From assembly GCF_028471945.1 (NCBI RefSeq), contig NZ_CP110128.1, forward strand, positions 2,654,501 through 2,718,500: 64,000 nt of DNA, given 5' to 3'. The position numbers and the translations under genes were made by a program. The notes beneath the pieces are model-generated. The model saw only the letters and a program-made list of their open reading frames with translations, made no database searches and had not been told where the DNA came from. Below, piece by piece: positions 44,828 through 54,022 of the stretch (position 1 is the stretch's first letter; the number at the start of each line of letters is the position of its first letter). Origin of the DNA: Pseudomonas sp. WJP1 (lineage in GTDB: Bacteria; Pseudomonadota; Gammaproteobacteria; Pseudomonadales; Pseudomonadaceae).

Positions 44828-45778
44828 TCATTTCTTGCGCGGGATGAATCCCGGTACGCCGGTTTCCACTACCGAGTTGAAGCGTATCCGCGTTGTGATC
44901 TCCTGGCGAATTTCCAGCATGGCCCGGTGGGGCAGGGTGGTGATATCGAAGTTTTCCTGGATATGGCCCAGGGTCGCCGAGGTGGTCAAGAACGCGGCGC
45001 CGCGCTGTACCGCCCAGGCCAGTGCCACTTGCGCCGGGGTTCTTTGCAAGTGCCGGGCGATGCCCTGGATCACCTCGTCTTCCAGCACGTTCGGTTCCAT
45101 GCCGTGGCCCAGCGGCGCGAAGGCCAGGAGGATGATCCCGTGCTCTTTGCAGAATTCCAGCAACTCCCATTCCGGCAGGTAAGGGTGGGATTCGACTTGC
45201 ACCACCGCGGGCTTGATCCGCGCCACGGCGACGATCTCTTTCAGCGCCTCCAGGGTGATGTCCGACAGGCCGATGGACCGGCAGCGACCTTCATCCACCA
45301 GTTGCTCAAGGGCCCGCCAGGTGTCGATCAGGGTCACGCCGGAATCGTAGAGGACATGGCCAAAGGCATCCCTGGGGTCCTGGTCATCCCCGGCTTGAAA
45401 AGCGAAGGGCGTGTGGATCAGGTAGCAATCGATGTAGTCCACCTGCAGCCGTCGGCAACTGGCTTCAAAGGCCGGCAACACCCGCTCGGGCCGGTGGTTG
45501 GTGTTCCACAGCTTGGTGGTGATGAACAGGTCTACGCGCCGTGCTTTGCCGGCGTCCATAAAAGCGCGCAGGGCAACGCCGACACTTTCCTCATTGCGAT
45601 AACGCTCCGCACAATCGAAATGGCGGAAGCCGGTTTCCAACGCGTGGGTGATCGCCTGGGTGGTTACGCCGAGGTCCTTGAACAGGGTGCCGAAACCCAC
45701 GGCGGGCAGCTGCCCCGAACCGTGATTGAGGGCAAACCGGGTATCGCGTAGTTCATCGTGGAAGGCTTCGTAGGACAT
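44828..45778 (-). CDS. Aldo/keto reductase
   Basis: 316 residues, TIM-barrel NADPH oxidoreductase with the catalytic Asp/Tyr in FRHFDCAERYRNEESVG, the Lys in FITTKLWN and the His in DCYLIHTPF. The start MSYEAF at 45778 has GGAG six bases upstream; a TTG four codons upstream is less likely. Last of the efflux operon and closed by a terminator. Aldehyde or ketone reduction; substrate unknown. Confidence 0.9.
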   Translation of the reverse strand: MSYEAFHDELRDTRFALNHGSGQLPAVGFGTLFKDLGVTTQAITHALETGFRHFDCAERYRNEESVGVALRAFMDAGKARRVDLFITTKLWNTNHRPERVLPAFEASCRRLQVDYIDCYLIHTPFAFQAGDDQDPRDAFGHVLYDSGVTLIDTWRALEQLVDEGRCRSIGLSDITLEALKEIVAVARIKPAVVQVESHPYLPEWELLEFCKEHGIILLAFAPLGHGMEPNVLEDEVIQGIARHLQRTPAQVALAWAVQRGAAFLTTSATLGHIQENFDITTLPHRAMLEIRQEITTRIRFNSVVETGVPGFIPRKK

Positions 45779-45808
45779 GTCTTTCTCCAATTACCGAGGC
45801 CGCAGCCT

Positions 45809-47269
45809 CTACTGATACGAACGTTGTGGCGCCTGGGCACTGGCAACCCGTTGCTCGAACACGCCGACAGAGTTGCCGCCGAGGGCGACAAACAGCTGCA
45901 CGGTGTCGAGGTATTGCGCGGTCTTGACCCGGATCTGGCCCAGCAGCGCCTGTTGGTAGGCTCGCTCGGCTTCGAGCACCTGGAGGATGCTGTTCTCCCC
46001 CTGGGCGTAGGCTTGCCGGTTCAGGCGCAAGCTGGTGTCGGCGGCTTGCAGTGCATCCTCCTGGGCGCGAAATTCCTGGGCGTCATGGTTGATCGCTTGC
46101 AGCGTGTCCGCGACCTGGCCGAACGAGCTGATGACGGTCTGCTGGTAGCCGGCGAGCGTCGCGTTGTAACCCTCCACGGCGGCCTGGCGTTCGGCCTTGA
46201 GGGTTCCGCCGTTGAAGATCGGCCCGGCGATGCCCGCCGCGAAGCCCCAGAGGGCCGCGCCGCCATTGCCTGATGCGGCCTGGGCCAGGGAGGCGGACAA
46301 GGTCACCCGTGGATAGAGATTGGCGGTCGCCACGCCGACGGCGGCGCTGGCGATGTGCAGCTCGGCCTCGGCCTGGCGCACGTCCGGACGGTCGTGGGCC
46401 ATTTCCGAGGGCAGGGCGACCGGCACGTTCGACGGCAAGGCAAATTCGTCGAGGTGAAAGTCCGGCGCAATCCAGTCAGCCGGGCCTTTACCCGTCAGGA
46501 TCGACAGCGCATGGCGTGCCGCATCCCGTTGCTGAGCCAGGGGTGGCAGCAGCGTGCGGTCCTGGGCAAGCCGGGTTTCGGCCAGCGAAACATCGATCTG
46601 CGTGGTGGTACCGCTGGCATGGGCGGTGCGCACCAGTTCGAGGTTCCGGGCGTCGTTGGCCAGCAAGGTGTCCACGGCCTGCATCTGCGCATTGGCAGAG
46701 GCCACCAGCAACGCCTGGCTGGCGACCTCGCCGGTCAGGGTCAGGTACGCCGCTTCATAACGATGCTTTTGCAGGTCGGTAAAGGCTTGCTCCTGCTCGA
46801 CCAGCCGCTTGTTGCCACCGAAGACATCGAGGTCGAAACCGACCCGGGGCCCGATCGCATAGAAATTGGTGACCGACGGCTCCTTGGCGTTGTGCAGCCG
46901 TTGGCGACCCGCTGTTGCGCCGAAGTCGACCTGTGGGTACAGCGCACCTTGCGCCGCGGCCACCGATTGCGCCGCCTGGCGGATCGTGGCGTCGGCAGCG
47001 ACCAGCTCCAGGTTGCCGTCGATGGCGCGGCGTACCAGCTGATCGAGCTTGGGCGAGCCAAAGGCGGACCACCATTGGCCACGGACTTTGCTGCCCAGGG
47101 CAATGCGCTGCGAACCACCCTGGCCCAAACGCTGCTCGGCCTGTTGATCGTAGTGTTGCGACGGGCTCGCCGGCGGGGTCTTGAAGTCAGGGCCGACGGT
47201 GCAGGCAGAGAGCAAGACCAGCGCCGCCAGTGCCGAGATTTTCGTTGGGAACAGATGACTGGATTTCAT
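45809..47269 (-). CDS. NodT-family outer-membrane efflux lipoprotein
   Basis: 486 residues with lipobox LLSAC (Cys22) and the TolC/OprM-like layout: two repeats of about 200 residues, with coiled-coil periplasmic helices (TLTGEVASQALLVASANAQM; LRLNRQAYAQGENSILQVLEAE). Outer-membrane channel of a tripartite pump. Sits between the MFS and the aldo-keto reductase genes of the same operon. Confidence 0.9.
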   Translation of the reverse strand: MKSSHLFPTKISALAALVLLSACTVGPDFKTPPASPSQHYDQQAEQRLGQGGSQRIALGSKVRGQWWSAFGSPKLDQLVRRAIDGNLELVAADATIRQAAQSVAAAQGALYPQVDFGATAGRQRLHNAKEPSVTNFYAIGPRVGFDLDVFGGNKRLVEQEQAFTDLQKHRYEAAYLTLTGEVASQALLVASANAQMQAVDTLLANDARNLELVRTAHASGTTTQIDVSLAETRLAQDRTLLPPLAQQRDAARHALSILTGKGPADWIAPDFHLDEFALPSNVPVALPSEMAHDRPDVRQAEAELHIASAAVGVATANLYPRVTLSASLAQAASGNGGAALWGFAAGIAGPIFNGGTLKAERQAAVEGYNATLAGYQQTVISSFGQVADTLQAINHDAQEFRAQEDALQAADTSLRLNRQAYAQGENSILQVLEAERAYQQALLGQIRVKTAQYLDTVQLFVALGGNSVGVFEQRVASAQAPQRSYQ

Positions 47270-47288
47270 AACGCAGACTCCACGAAAA

Positions 47289-48788
47289 CTAGTTGGCCGG
47301 TTTCGGCTTGCGAAGAAAGACCACCAGCGGGCTCACCACCAGCATCGCCACCAGCAGGATCTTGAACTGGTCGACGACGGCGATGAACGCGGCCTGGTGG
47401 GTGATCATGTGGTTAAGCCCTTCCAGTGCCGGCAAGGGTATCGACGCCGTGCCGAAATGGGCGGCGGCGCGATAGGGCGTCACGTTGCTGACCAGCGCCA
47501 GGTGCATCGCCTGGGTATTGTTGAAGAAAAAAATCTGCACGATCGCCACGCCCAGGGTGCTGCCGTAGACACGCGAAAGATTGAACAGGCCGGTACCCTC
47601 CGCACGCAGCGCGGGGTCGAGGGTGCTGAACGCCACCTTGGTCAGTGCTGGCATCAACATGCCGATGCCGATCCCCTGGATGGCGCCCGCAACCGCTACT
47701 GGCGACCAGTCCATCAAGGGCGAAAAATCCAGCATCAGGGCATTGGCATAGATCACCAGGGCCACGCCTGCCGCCACGAGCAGCCGTCGGTCGAAGCGCT
47801 CGGGCAGCCGCCCCATCAGCACAAACGCACCCACCAGCCCGAGGCCGCGCGGGATGGTCAGCGCACCGGTGGTGTCTGGCGGGTAGCCGAGAATTTCATC
47901 GAGCATCGGCGAGGTCAGCGCCATGGTCGACAGCAGCACGAAACCCACGGCGAAAAAGATGACGGTCGACAGCACGAAATTGCGATCGTGGAACAGGCGC
48001 TTGTTGAGGAAATGCGCCTTGCGGGTCAACCGGTGCACCATGAACCAGTACAACCCCAGCCCACAGGCCAGTGCCTCGATCCAGATTTCCGCCGAGTCGA
48101 ACCAGTCCAGGCGTTCACCACGGTCGAGCAGCATCTGCAGGCTGATCAGGCCGAGGGTGAAACTGCCAAAGCCGAAGAAATCGAAGGACGGCGCCTTGTC
48201 AGCTTTTTTCTCGGCCAGCAACAGGGCCACGACCAGGAAGATGTACGCCGACAGCGGAAGGCTGATGTAGAAGATCGGGCGCCAGTCGAAATGTTCGGCG
48301 ATCCAGCCACCGATGCTCGGGCCGCTGACGATGCCCAGCAGCACGATGACGGTCCAGGTCGCGCCGAACTTCATGCGCTTCTCGGGCGCCAGCGTTTCCA
48401 TGGCAATCGCCATCGACAGGGGCGCCAGAACACCACTGGCCAGGCCCTGGATGATTCGCGCACCGATGAATTGCAGCGGCGTCGTGGCCACCGTCGCCAG
48501 CAGCAAGCCGAGGACGAAGAAGGCCAGCGCGGCCTGATAGACAAGCTTCAGGCCAAAACGCCCGGCAAGCCACTGGGCAATCGGCAGGGTGATGGCGCTT
48601 GCCGCGAGGTACGCCGTGAAGATCCAGCCAGCCTGGTCGTCGGTCATCGACAGGCTGCCTTGAATCAGCCGCAGTACCGCATTGGGCAGCGGCAGGTTGG
48701 CCGACTGCATGTAAGTGGCGAGCAGCACCGCCAACCTGAGCGAGCGCGCACCGCCTCCCTCTGGAGATGTCTGTGCATGGGCGTTCAT
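47289..48788 (-). CDS. MFS multidrug transporter (DHA2/EmrB type)
   Basis: 499 residues, 14 predicted transmembrane helices, DHA2 family of EmrB/QacA pumps (QSANLPLPNAVLRLIQGSLS, WLAGRFGLKLVYQAAL, PSIGGWIAEHFDWRPIFYIS). Inner-membrane pump of the tripartite system; its ATG overlaps the membrane-fusion gene's stop by one base. Confidence 0.9.
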   Translation of the reverse strand: MNAHAQTSPEGGGARSLRLAVLLATYMQSANLPLPNAVLRLIQGSLSMTDDQAGWIFTAYLAASAITLPIAQWLAGRFGLKLVYQAALAFFVLGLLLATVATTPLQFIGARIIQGLASGVLAPLSMAIAMETLAPEKRMKFGATWTVIVLLGIVSGPSIGGWIAEHFDWRPIFYISLPLSAYIFLVVALLLAEKKADKAPSFDFFGFGSFTLGLISLQMLLDRGERLDWFDSAEIWIEALACGLGLYWFMVHRLTRKAHFLNKRLFHDRNFVLSTVIFFAVGFVLLSTMALTSPMLDEILGYPPDTTGALTIPRGLGLVGAFVLMGRLPERFDRRLLVAAGVALVIYANALMLDFSPLMDWSPVAVAGAIQGIGIGMLMPALTKVAFSTLDPALRAEGTGLFNLSRVYGSTLGVAIVQIFFFNNTQAMHLALVSNVTPYRAAAHFGTASIPLPALEGLNHMITHQAAFIAVVDQFKILLVAMLVVSPLVVFLRKPKPAN

Positions 48789-49906
48789 CAGAAGTTACCT
48801 GCGGTCAACAGCGACTTGAGCGGGTACCACCATGGCGTGCGATGCCCGGTATCGACCTTGACCGTGGCGCTGGTGCCGGAAAACAGCGGCAGGGCAGGGT
48901 CCGCGTCATCCAGTTCGAGGCGAACCGGTACCCGCTGGACCACCTTGACCCAGTTGCCGGTGGCGTTTTCCGGCGGCAGCAGGGCAAAGTCCGACCCGGC
49001 GCCGGGGCTCATGCTGGTTATGTGGGCCTTGAACACGCGCCCCGGGTAGGTGTCGATGCTGATGCTCGCTTCCTGGCCCGCACGCATGTGCGTGACCTGG
49101 GTTTCCCGGAAGTTGGCCTCGACCCAGATCTCATGGTCGCTGATCAACGCAAAGGCTGGCGCGCCGCTGTTGAGATAGTTGCCCACCTGCAGGTCATCGA
49201 CCTTGGCGACAATGCCGTCGGCTGGCGCATGCACCGTGGCGTAGGAAAGGTACAGCTGCGCTTCATCGAGCTGCGCCTTGGCTTCACGCACCGAGGGGTG
49301 AGTGTCGGCCTCGATGTTGGGGTTGCCATTCAAGGCGACGACGGTGCTGGCGATCTGTTGATCGATCGAGGCGATGCGTTGCCGTGCAATCTTCAGGTCG
49401 GTTTCCGCGCGCTCATAAAGAGCCCGGGAGACGAACTCGGTCGCGACCAGCGCTTTCTTGCGGGCAAATTCCTTCTGGTCGAAGTCCGCCGACTCTTTGG
49501 CCGATTGCAGTTCAGCCTGCTGCTGACGGTAGCTGGCCTTGAGCCCATCGATGCGCAGCCGCGCGACACTCAGTTGCGCTTGCGCACGATCGATCGCGAT
49601 CTGCAATGGCTTGGGGTCGAGGCGAAACAGCACCTGGCCCTTGCTGACCTTTTGATTGTCCGCGACGGCGATGTCCACGACCTGCCCGGAAATCCGTGCG
49701 TTGACCGAAGCCTTGGCCACTCGGGCGTAGGCGTTATCGGTGGTGACGAAGGGTTCGCCCGCCACGTAGTGCGCATAGCCAACGGCGGCGAAGAGGGCAG
49801 GCAGGCCCACCATGAGCCAGGGCCGCAGCTTCTCCTTGAGGGTTTTTTTGATCGGTGATTGGGCCTCATGGGCCTGCGAAGCCGTGATGTCGATTGCTTG
49901 AGTCAT
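48788..49906 (-). CDS. HlyD/EmrA-family membrane fusion protein
   Basis: 372 residues: one N-terminal transmembrane helix (WLMVGLPALFAAVGYAHYV), a biotin-lipoyl segment (ARISGQVVDIAVADNQKVSKG), a coiled coil (about 95-190) and a second lipoyl half (YATVHAPADGIVAKVDDLQVG). Periplasmic adaptor of the EmrAB-like pump. The ATG at 49906 has AAGGTG upstream; the GTG at 49918 is less likely. First gene of the pump operon, divergent from TetR. Confidence 0.9.
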   Translation of the reverse strand: MTQAIDITASQAHEAQSPIKKTLKEKLRPWLMVGLPALFAAVGYAHYVAGEPFVTTDNAYARVAKASVNARISGQVVDIAVADNQKVSKGQVLFRLDPKPLQIAIDRAQAQLSVARLRIDGLKASYRQQQAELQSAKESADFDQKEFARKKALVATEFVSRALYERAETDLKIARQRIASIDQQIASTVVALNGNPNIEADTHPSVREAKAQLDEAQLYLSYATVHAPADGIVAKVDDLQVGNYLNSGAPAFALISDHEIWVEANFRETQVTHMRAGQEASISIDTYPGRVFKAHITSMSPGAGSDFALLPPENATGNWVKVVQRVPVRLELDDADPALPLFSGTSATVKVDTGHRTPWWYPLKSLLTAGNF

Positions 49907-50075
49907 GATCGAGTGCACCTTTAACCGGGAAGGCGGGCCTGCAGTAATCGCCTGGCACCGACGTCAATGAATGTTGTGGAAAAACAAACCCGCAGGCGCT
50001 TGGGAGGATCACTCCGGCGCATCTGTTTCGTCGCTGCAACACCCGGTTCGAGCTGCGCTTGAGCAAACATGGATC

Positions 50076-50119
50076 AAGGAATTTGTGGTTCCTTATTTTT
50101 GTGCGATGGTGTAAAAATA
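50076..50119. promoter_or_regulatory. Inverted repeats in the efflux/TetR divergent promoter
   Basis: AAGGAA-7-TTCCTT at 50076-50094 (arms 50076-50081 and 50089-50094) and TATTTTT-12-AAAAATA at 50094-50119. Palindromes of this type in a divergent TetR promoter are typical operators. The first lies about 60 bp before tetR. Confidence 0.4.
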
Positions 50120-50156
50120 TCCCCTCATCCACCTTCCTGCAAGGATTTTGTACGGT

Positions 50157-50783
50157 ATGGCACAAAATAAAGTGACAGAGGGCAAAGGCCGCGGCCGGCC
50201 CCGTGCGTATGACCCGCAAACGGCGTTGCAACAAGCGCTCGGTGTGTTCTGGAGTACCGGCTATTCCGGCGCCTCCCTGGACAGCATCGCCACGGCGGCC
50301 GGGATGAATCGCCCCAGCCTCTATGCGGCCTTCGGTGACAAACATTCCCTGTACATCAAGGCGCTTGAGCAGTACTGGGAGTTCGCCGCCGCCGACATGC
50401 AGGCCGCGCTGAGCGACAGCCAACTGACGTTGCGCCAGGCGCTGATGCGCTTCTACGAGGGGCAGTTGTCGATCTACTTCTCGGGCGACGGCCAGCCACG
50501 CGGTTGTTTCGCCATCGGTACGGCGACCACTGAGGCCGTCGAGGATCCGCAGATCCGCGAGGTGCTGGGCGATCGCCTGAGCAGGCTGGATGCAGAACTG
50601 GAGGCGCGCCTGCGCACCGCCATTGCCTCCGGCGAGTTGAAGGACGATGTCGATGCAGGGGCGCTCGCCGTTCTCGCCTCATCGCTGCTGCACAGCATTT
50701 CGATCCGTGCGCGGGCCGGCAAGTCCCGTGCAGAGTTGACGGCGCTCGTGCACAACGCGGTCGGTGTGATCTGCGGTGGGTGA
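50157..50783 (+). CDS. TetR/AcrR-family repressor
   Basis: 208 residues with an N-terminal TetR helix-turn-helix (ALQQALGVFWSTGYSGASLD, AAGMNRPSLYAAFGDKHSLY) and a C-terminal ligand domain (WEFAAADMQAALSDSQLTLR...). The ATG at 50157 has AAGGA upstream. Divergent from the pump operon, so it most likely represses it. Overlaps the mug frame by 8 bp. Confidence 0.9.
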   Translation: MAQNKVTEGKGRGRPRAYDPQTALQQALGVFWSTGYSGASLDSIATAAGMNRPSLYAAFGDKHSLYIKALEQYWEFAAADMQAALSDSQLTLRQALMRFYEGQLSIYFSGDGQPRGCFAIGTATTEAVEDPQIREVLGDRLSRLDAELEARLRTAIASGELKDDVDAGALAVLASSLLHSISIRARAGKSRAELTALVHNAVGVICGG

Positions 50784-51294
50784 GGGGCTCGACGATATCC
50801 TGGCGCCACAACTGGACGTGGTTTTTTGTGGCATCAACCCAGGTTTGACGGCCGCGACCCAGGGTCATCATTTTGCCGGTCGGGGCAATCGTTTCTGGCG
50901 CACATTGCACCTCGCCGGTTTTACGTCACTACAACTGCAGCCGGAGCAGGACCGGATGATTCTGCACTATGGCTGTGGTTTGACGGCAGTGGTCCAGCGG
51001 CCGACGGCACGTGCCGATCAATTGTCGGCAGACGAATTTGCCGCGGCCGCGGCGGCTTTCGAACAGAAGATCGCCGGTTTTGCGCCACGCTTCGTGGCGT
51101 TTCTCGGCAAGGCTGCGTACTGCGCCTTGTCCGCCCAGCGCGACGTTGCCTGGGGGCCGCAGCCGAAAACCTTCGGCGATGCCGCGGTCTGGGTGCTTCC
51201 CAACCCCAGCGGGCGAAATCGCGCCTTTACCCTTGAACAACTGGTGGATGCGTACCGCCAGCTGTATGTGACGGCAGGCGCGCGCCTGTTTTAG
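50776..51294 (+). CDS. mug: G/U-mismatch DNA glycosylase Mug
   Basis: 172 residues, uracil-DNA glycosylase superfamily: catalytic-region motif VVFCGINPGLTAAT (Asn21 in GINPG) and the C-terminal NPSGRNRAF. Removes U and ethenocytosine opposite G. GTG start at 50776 overlaps the tetR end, so translation is coupled. Full length for the family. Confidence 0.9.
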   Translation: MGEGLDDILAPQLDVVFCGINPGLTAATQGHHFAGRGNRFWRTLHLAGFTSLQLQPEQDRMILHYGCGLTAVVQRPTARADQLSADEFAAAAAAFEQKIAGFAPRFVAFLGKAAYCALSAQRDVAWGPQPKTFGDAAVWVLPNPSGRNRAFTLEQLVDAYRQLYVTAGARLF

Positions 51295-51709
51295 CGCGAA
51301 GGCGCCAGAAAAGCGTGCGCTGGCGCACCAAGCTCGCACCTGATTTCCCGCCCGGATATTGCTTGCCCATAGCTGTTCACTGACCCTGCGGGCGACGGCC
51401 AGTTACCCGATGCGAGGCGATCAACGCAACGCTCGGCGGCATTGTCATTGCATTGTTTTGTTTGTGTGATGGCTGGTTTGACAGTCTTTTCATGAGAGGC
51501 CACTGCACGCATAAACACTTGCTGTCTCTGACGCGTCACTTAGGCTGCTTACGGCGTTTTTTTGACGTTATCCGACGGCGTTTTATATTTCTATTTATTA
51601 TTGTGACGTGCTATTGACGTACTGGCTATCTGCTTATAGGCTCCATTTAGCCTGATTCAGATTTTTTCAAGCGACTCAATCCAAACCCTCAGCGCAGGGA
51701 GGCGGTTAT
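51295..51709. promoter_or_regulatory. Upstream region of the exopolysaccharide locus
   Basis: 415 bp without a gene, with an AT-rich stretch around 51580-51605. TGACGT occurs at 51563, 51604 and 51615 (the last two 11 bp apart); TGACGCGTCA at 51529-51538 is a perfect palindrome. These are candidate regulator sites for the operon starting at 51710; no sigma-54 site fits well. Confidence 0.35.
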
Positions 51710-52189
51710 ATGCGGACGACAGTTTTCATTAAGTTGATAGTGTTATTTGCGACTCTGAATGGAGTAGCCGTTTCCAGTGCCATCGCTGCCAATTTGCCCT
51801 ATGAAATTAGTCGCATAAGTAGCGCTTGCGAGGGTGCACGGGCTCAAGCCGCCGCGGCTTCGACCGAGGGTGCCCTAGCCGCGACGGAAAGTCTTGGTAA
51901 AGACCATGGCGGCTCTTCGCCAGATGCCAAAAGTGTCAAACTTACCAGCACTGATAATGGTTCCGAGTCGGCAGCGAATGCTTCCGTCAATACTTCAGCG
52001 TGCGACGGTTTAATGACAGAAGTTGCCACGCAGCAGTTCGTGATTGATCCGCTACATGACAAGGGAATGACTGGCGAATCGGCGTTCCACGTCACTCAAC
52101 CCAATGCAGTCCCGGTCTCTGCGGTTGTATGGTTATTCTCTTCCGCACTGTTAGGTTTCATCGTTGTCGCTAACCGGCGCAAGATCTAG
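51710..52189 (+). CDS. Secreted protein with PEP-CTERM-like sorting tail
   Basis: 159 residues: signal peptide (1 to about 26), a mature part low in hydrophobicity and rich in Ala/Ser/Thr with two Cys (Cys40, Cys98), then at 134-159 VPVSAVVWLFSSALLGFIVV ANRRKI: Val-Pro, a hydrophobic helix and a basic end. This matches the gammaproteobacterial PEP-CTERM form (VPxPAAxWLFxSGLLGLxxxxRRRK), a signal for exosortase processing. GGGAGGCGG precedes the ATG. First gene of the exopolysaccharide locus; no exosortase gene is within the window. Function unknown. Confidence 0.72.
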   Translation: MRTTVFIKLIVLFATLNGVAVSSAIAANLPYEISRISSACEGARAQAAAASTEGALAATESLGKDHGGSSPDAKSVKLTSTDNGSESAANASVNTSACDGLMTEVATQQFVIDPLHDKGMTGESAFHVTQPNAVPVSAVVWLFSSALLGFIVVANRRKI

Positions 52190-52299
52190 ATGACAGTTTT
52201 GCAACACAGTTTTTTCTTGTGGGTGTTACAGGTTTAAAGAGGGCGCTGATAGTAACGGTTGATCCTCATTAGATGTGCTAACCAGGCGGAGGAATTCAG

Positions 52300-52857
52300 A
52301 TGCTGCGTTTAATGTTACCTGCACTGTGTGCGCTGGCTATCATGCCCAGCATGGCCGGCGCCGCCGAAGAAAATGCCTATCTTCTGAACGCGGGAGATAT
52401 TGTCGAAGTGTCCGTTTGGGGCGAGCCACGGGAGAACAGAGAGGTCGTCCCGGTTCTGCCTGATGGCTACATTACCTTGAAGCTGGCGGGGCGAGTCCAG
52501 GTCAAGGGGCTGGATACGGCTAAAGCCGAAAAGGTCATCACCAAGGCCTACGATGAATTCTATCCCGACCCGAAGGTGAGCGTTGTCGTCACGGAGGCCA
52601 GGGGTAATGTCGTCTATGTCCAGGGCAAGGTACTCAAGCCTGGCAGGGTACAGATGACCGGTGAGACCGATGTACTGCAAGCCTTGAGCGAGGCCGGCGG
52701 TTTGGACAAGTTCGCGGACAAGGACGATATCAAGCTCTTGCGGCGCGAAGGGAAAACCCAGAAAGTACTGCCCGTCAACTACGGCGATCTGATTGCCGGG
52801 CATGACATGTCCACTAACTTTCAACTTCAGGCCGGCGATACGCTGGTCGTTCCCTGA
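52300..52857 (+). CDS. Polysaccharide export protein, short Wza-like (XrtA/PEP-CTERM type)
   Basis: 185 residues, signal peptide ending AGAAE, poly_export domain (YLLNAGDIVEVSVWGEPREN) and SLBB domain (VYVQGKVLKPGRVQMTGET). About half the length of E. coli Wza (379), with no lipobox Cys and no C-terminal outer-membrane helix. It is predicted to be a periplasmic ring subunit. Directly followed by an outer-membrane barrel gene, which may supply the missing pore. Confidence 0.85.
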   Translation: MLRLMLPALCALAIMPSMAGAAEENAYLLNAGDIVEVSVWGEPRENREVVPVLPDGYITLKLAGRVQVKGLDTAKAEKVITKAYDEFYPDPKVSVVVTEARGNVVYVQGKVLKPGRVQMTGETDVLQALSEAGGLDKFADKDDIKLLRREGKTQKVLPVNYGDLIAGHDMSTNFQLQAGDTLVVP

Positions 52858-52883
52858 CATTGCGCGATGCATTAAGGATTAAC

Positions 52884-54002
52884 TTGCGTTCATTGCAAAC
52901 AACCGGAGTGGTGATGGCAATATTGACTTTGCCATGTTCCGGCATGACCTACGCCGGCACCTGGCAGTCGGCAGTTGCACTGCCCATGACCGTCGAGCAC
53001 GACAGCAATCCATTGCTCTTGACGACTGACGAGAAGGCGATCACGCGAACGATCATTGCCCCCGATTACACGCTGGTGGGTAATTTTGATCGGGATCAGT
53101 GGAAGTTTGGCCTCGGTGTCAATCTCGAGCGCTCGTCCGATAAAGACGTCGTGTCCGATCGAGAAGATCCGCGGCTGTCGTTTGGCTGGCAGCGTGAGAC
53201 CGAAAAGGGCAGCTATGGACTCACGGCGAGATACATCGAGAGTTCGACGCTTTCCACTGAAGTCCAGCAGACCGGTGTGACAGACTCGACCGATGGCACG
53301 CAAAAGCTCTCGAGCATCGGCGGTAACTGGCGAAGCGCGGTGACCGAGCGCAGCACCTTGGTCAACGAAATCGACCTCACCCATGTCGAATACGACACCG
53401 CCTCGCTGACCAACTACGATGAGCTCACCAACCGTTTCAGCTGGCTTTATCAATGGAATGAGCGGGTCGAACTGTTCACCCGTTTCGAAGCGACGCGCTA
53501 TGAGCCCAAGGACGAGACCACCCTTGGTTCCTCCAACAGTTACACCCCAGTGGCCGGTGTGAACTTCCAGATCTCCGAGCAGTTTACGGGGTCGGTGTTC
53601 GGCGGTGTGAACAAGGTTTCCGACAGCAGCAGTGGCCCCACCGGCCAGGGTGGCGCGAGCCTGCGTTACACCGGTGAGCGTGTCGAGTCCAGTGTCGAAG
53701 CCAGTCGCAGCACGATCGCCAACGGGGAGAATGGCCTGATCGAATCCGATGAGCTACGGGGTAACTGGAGTTATCTGCTCGACGAGACCAGTCGTCTCGG
53801 TGTTGATGGCTCCTGGCAAAAAACCAAAGGGGACGCGCCCAGTACCTTTCGCACATACGGCGCCTATGTCAGTCGCGAACTCTCGCCTTTTTGGCTTGCC
53901 CGCCTATCCTTCACCTACAAAGAGCGCGAGCGAGATGGCTTGCCAGATGCCGATGCCAACATCATAGGGATGACCTTGATCTATAGTCACCCCGACTTCT
54001 GA
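52884..54002 (+). CDS. Outer-membrane beta-barrel protein of the export system
   Basis: 372 residues. Signal-like N-terminus (MRSLQTTGVVMAILTLPCSG-MTYAG) then alternating beta-strands with many aromatic and polar residues (for example TRFEATRYEPKDET, SVEASRSTIANG) ending in Phe (MTLIYSHPDF), typical of outer-membrane barrels of exopolysaccharide loci. A TTG at 52884 with AAGGA upstream is chosen; other starts (TTG at 52860, ATG at 52914) are possible. Probably the outer-membrane channel beside the short Wza-like protein. Confidence 0.7.
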   Translation: MRSLQTTGVVMAILTLPCSGMTYAGTWQSAVALPMTVEHDSNPLLLTTDEKAITRTIIAPDYTLVGNFDRDQWKFGLGVNLERSSDKDVVSDREDPRLSFGWQRETEKGSYGLTARYIESSTLSTEVQQTGVTDSTDGTQKLSSIGGNWRSAVTERSTLVNEIDLTHVEYDTASLTNYDELTNRFSWLYQWNERVELFTRFEATRYEPKDETTLGSSNSYTPVAGVNFQISEQFTGSVFGGVNKVSDSSSGPTGQGGASLRYTGERVESSVEASRSTIANGENGLIESDELRGNWSYLLDETSRLGVDGSWQKTKGDAPSTFRTYGAYVSRELSPFWLARLSFTYKERERDGLPDADANIIGMTLIYSHPDF

Positions 54003-54022
54003 CCTTCAGCAGCGTGGTATTT

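Noticed and set aside
47397-49049. 550-residue plus-strand ORF opposite the MFS gene
   Set aside because: Gln/Arg/His-rich shadow of the efflux genes.
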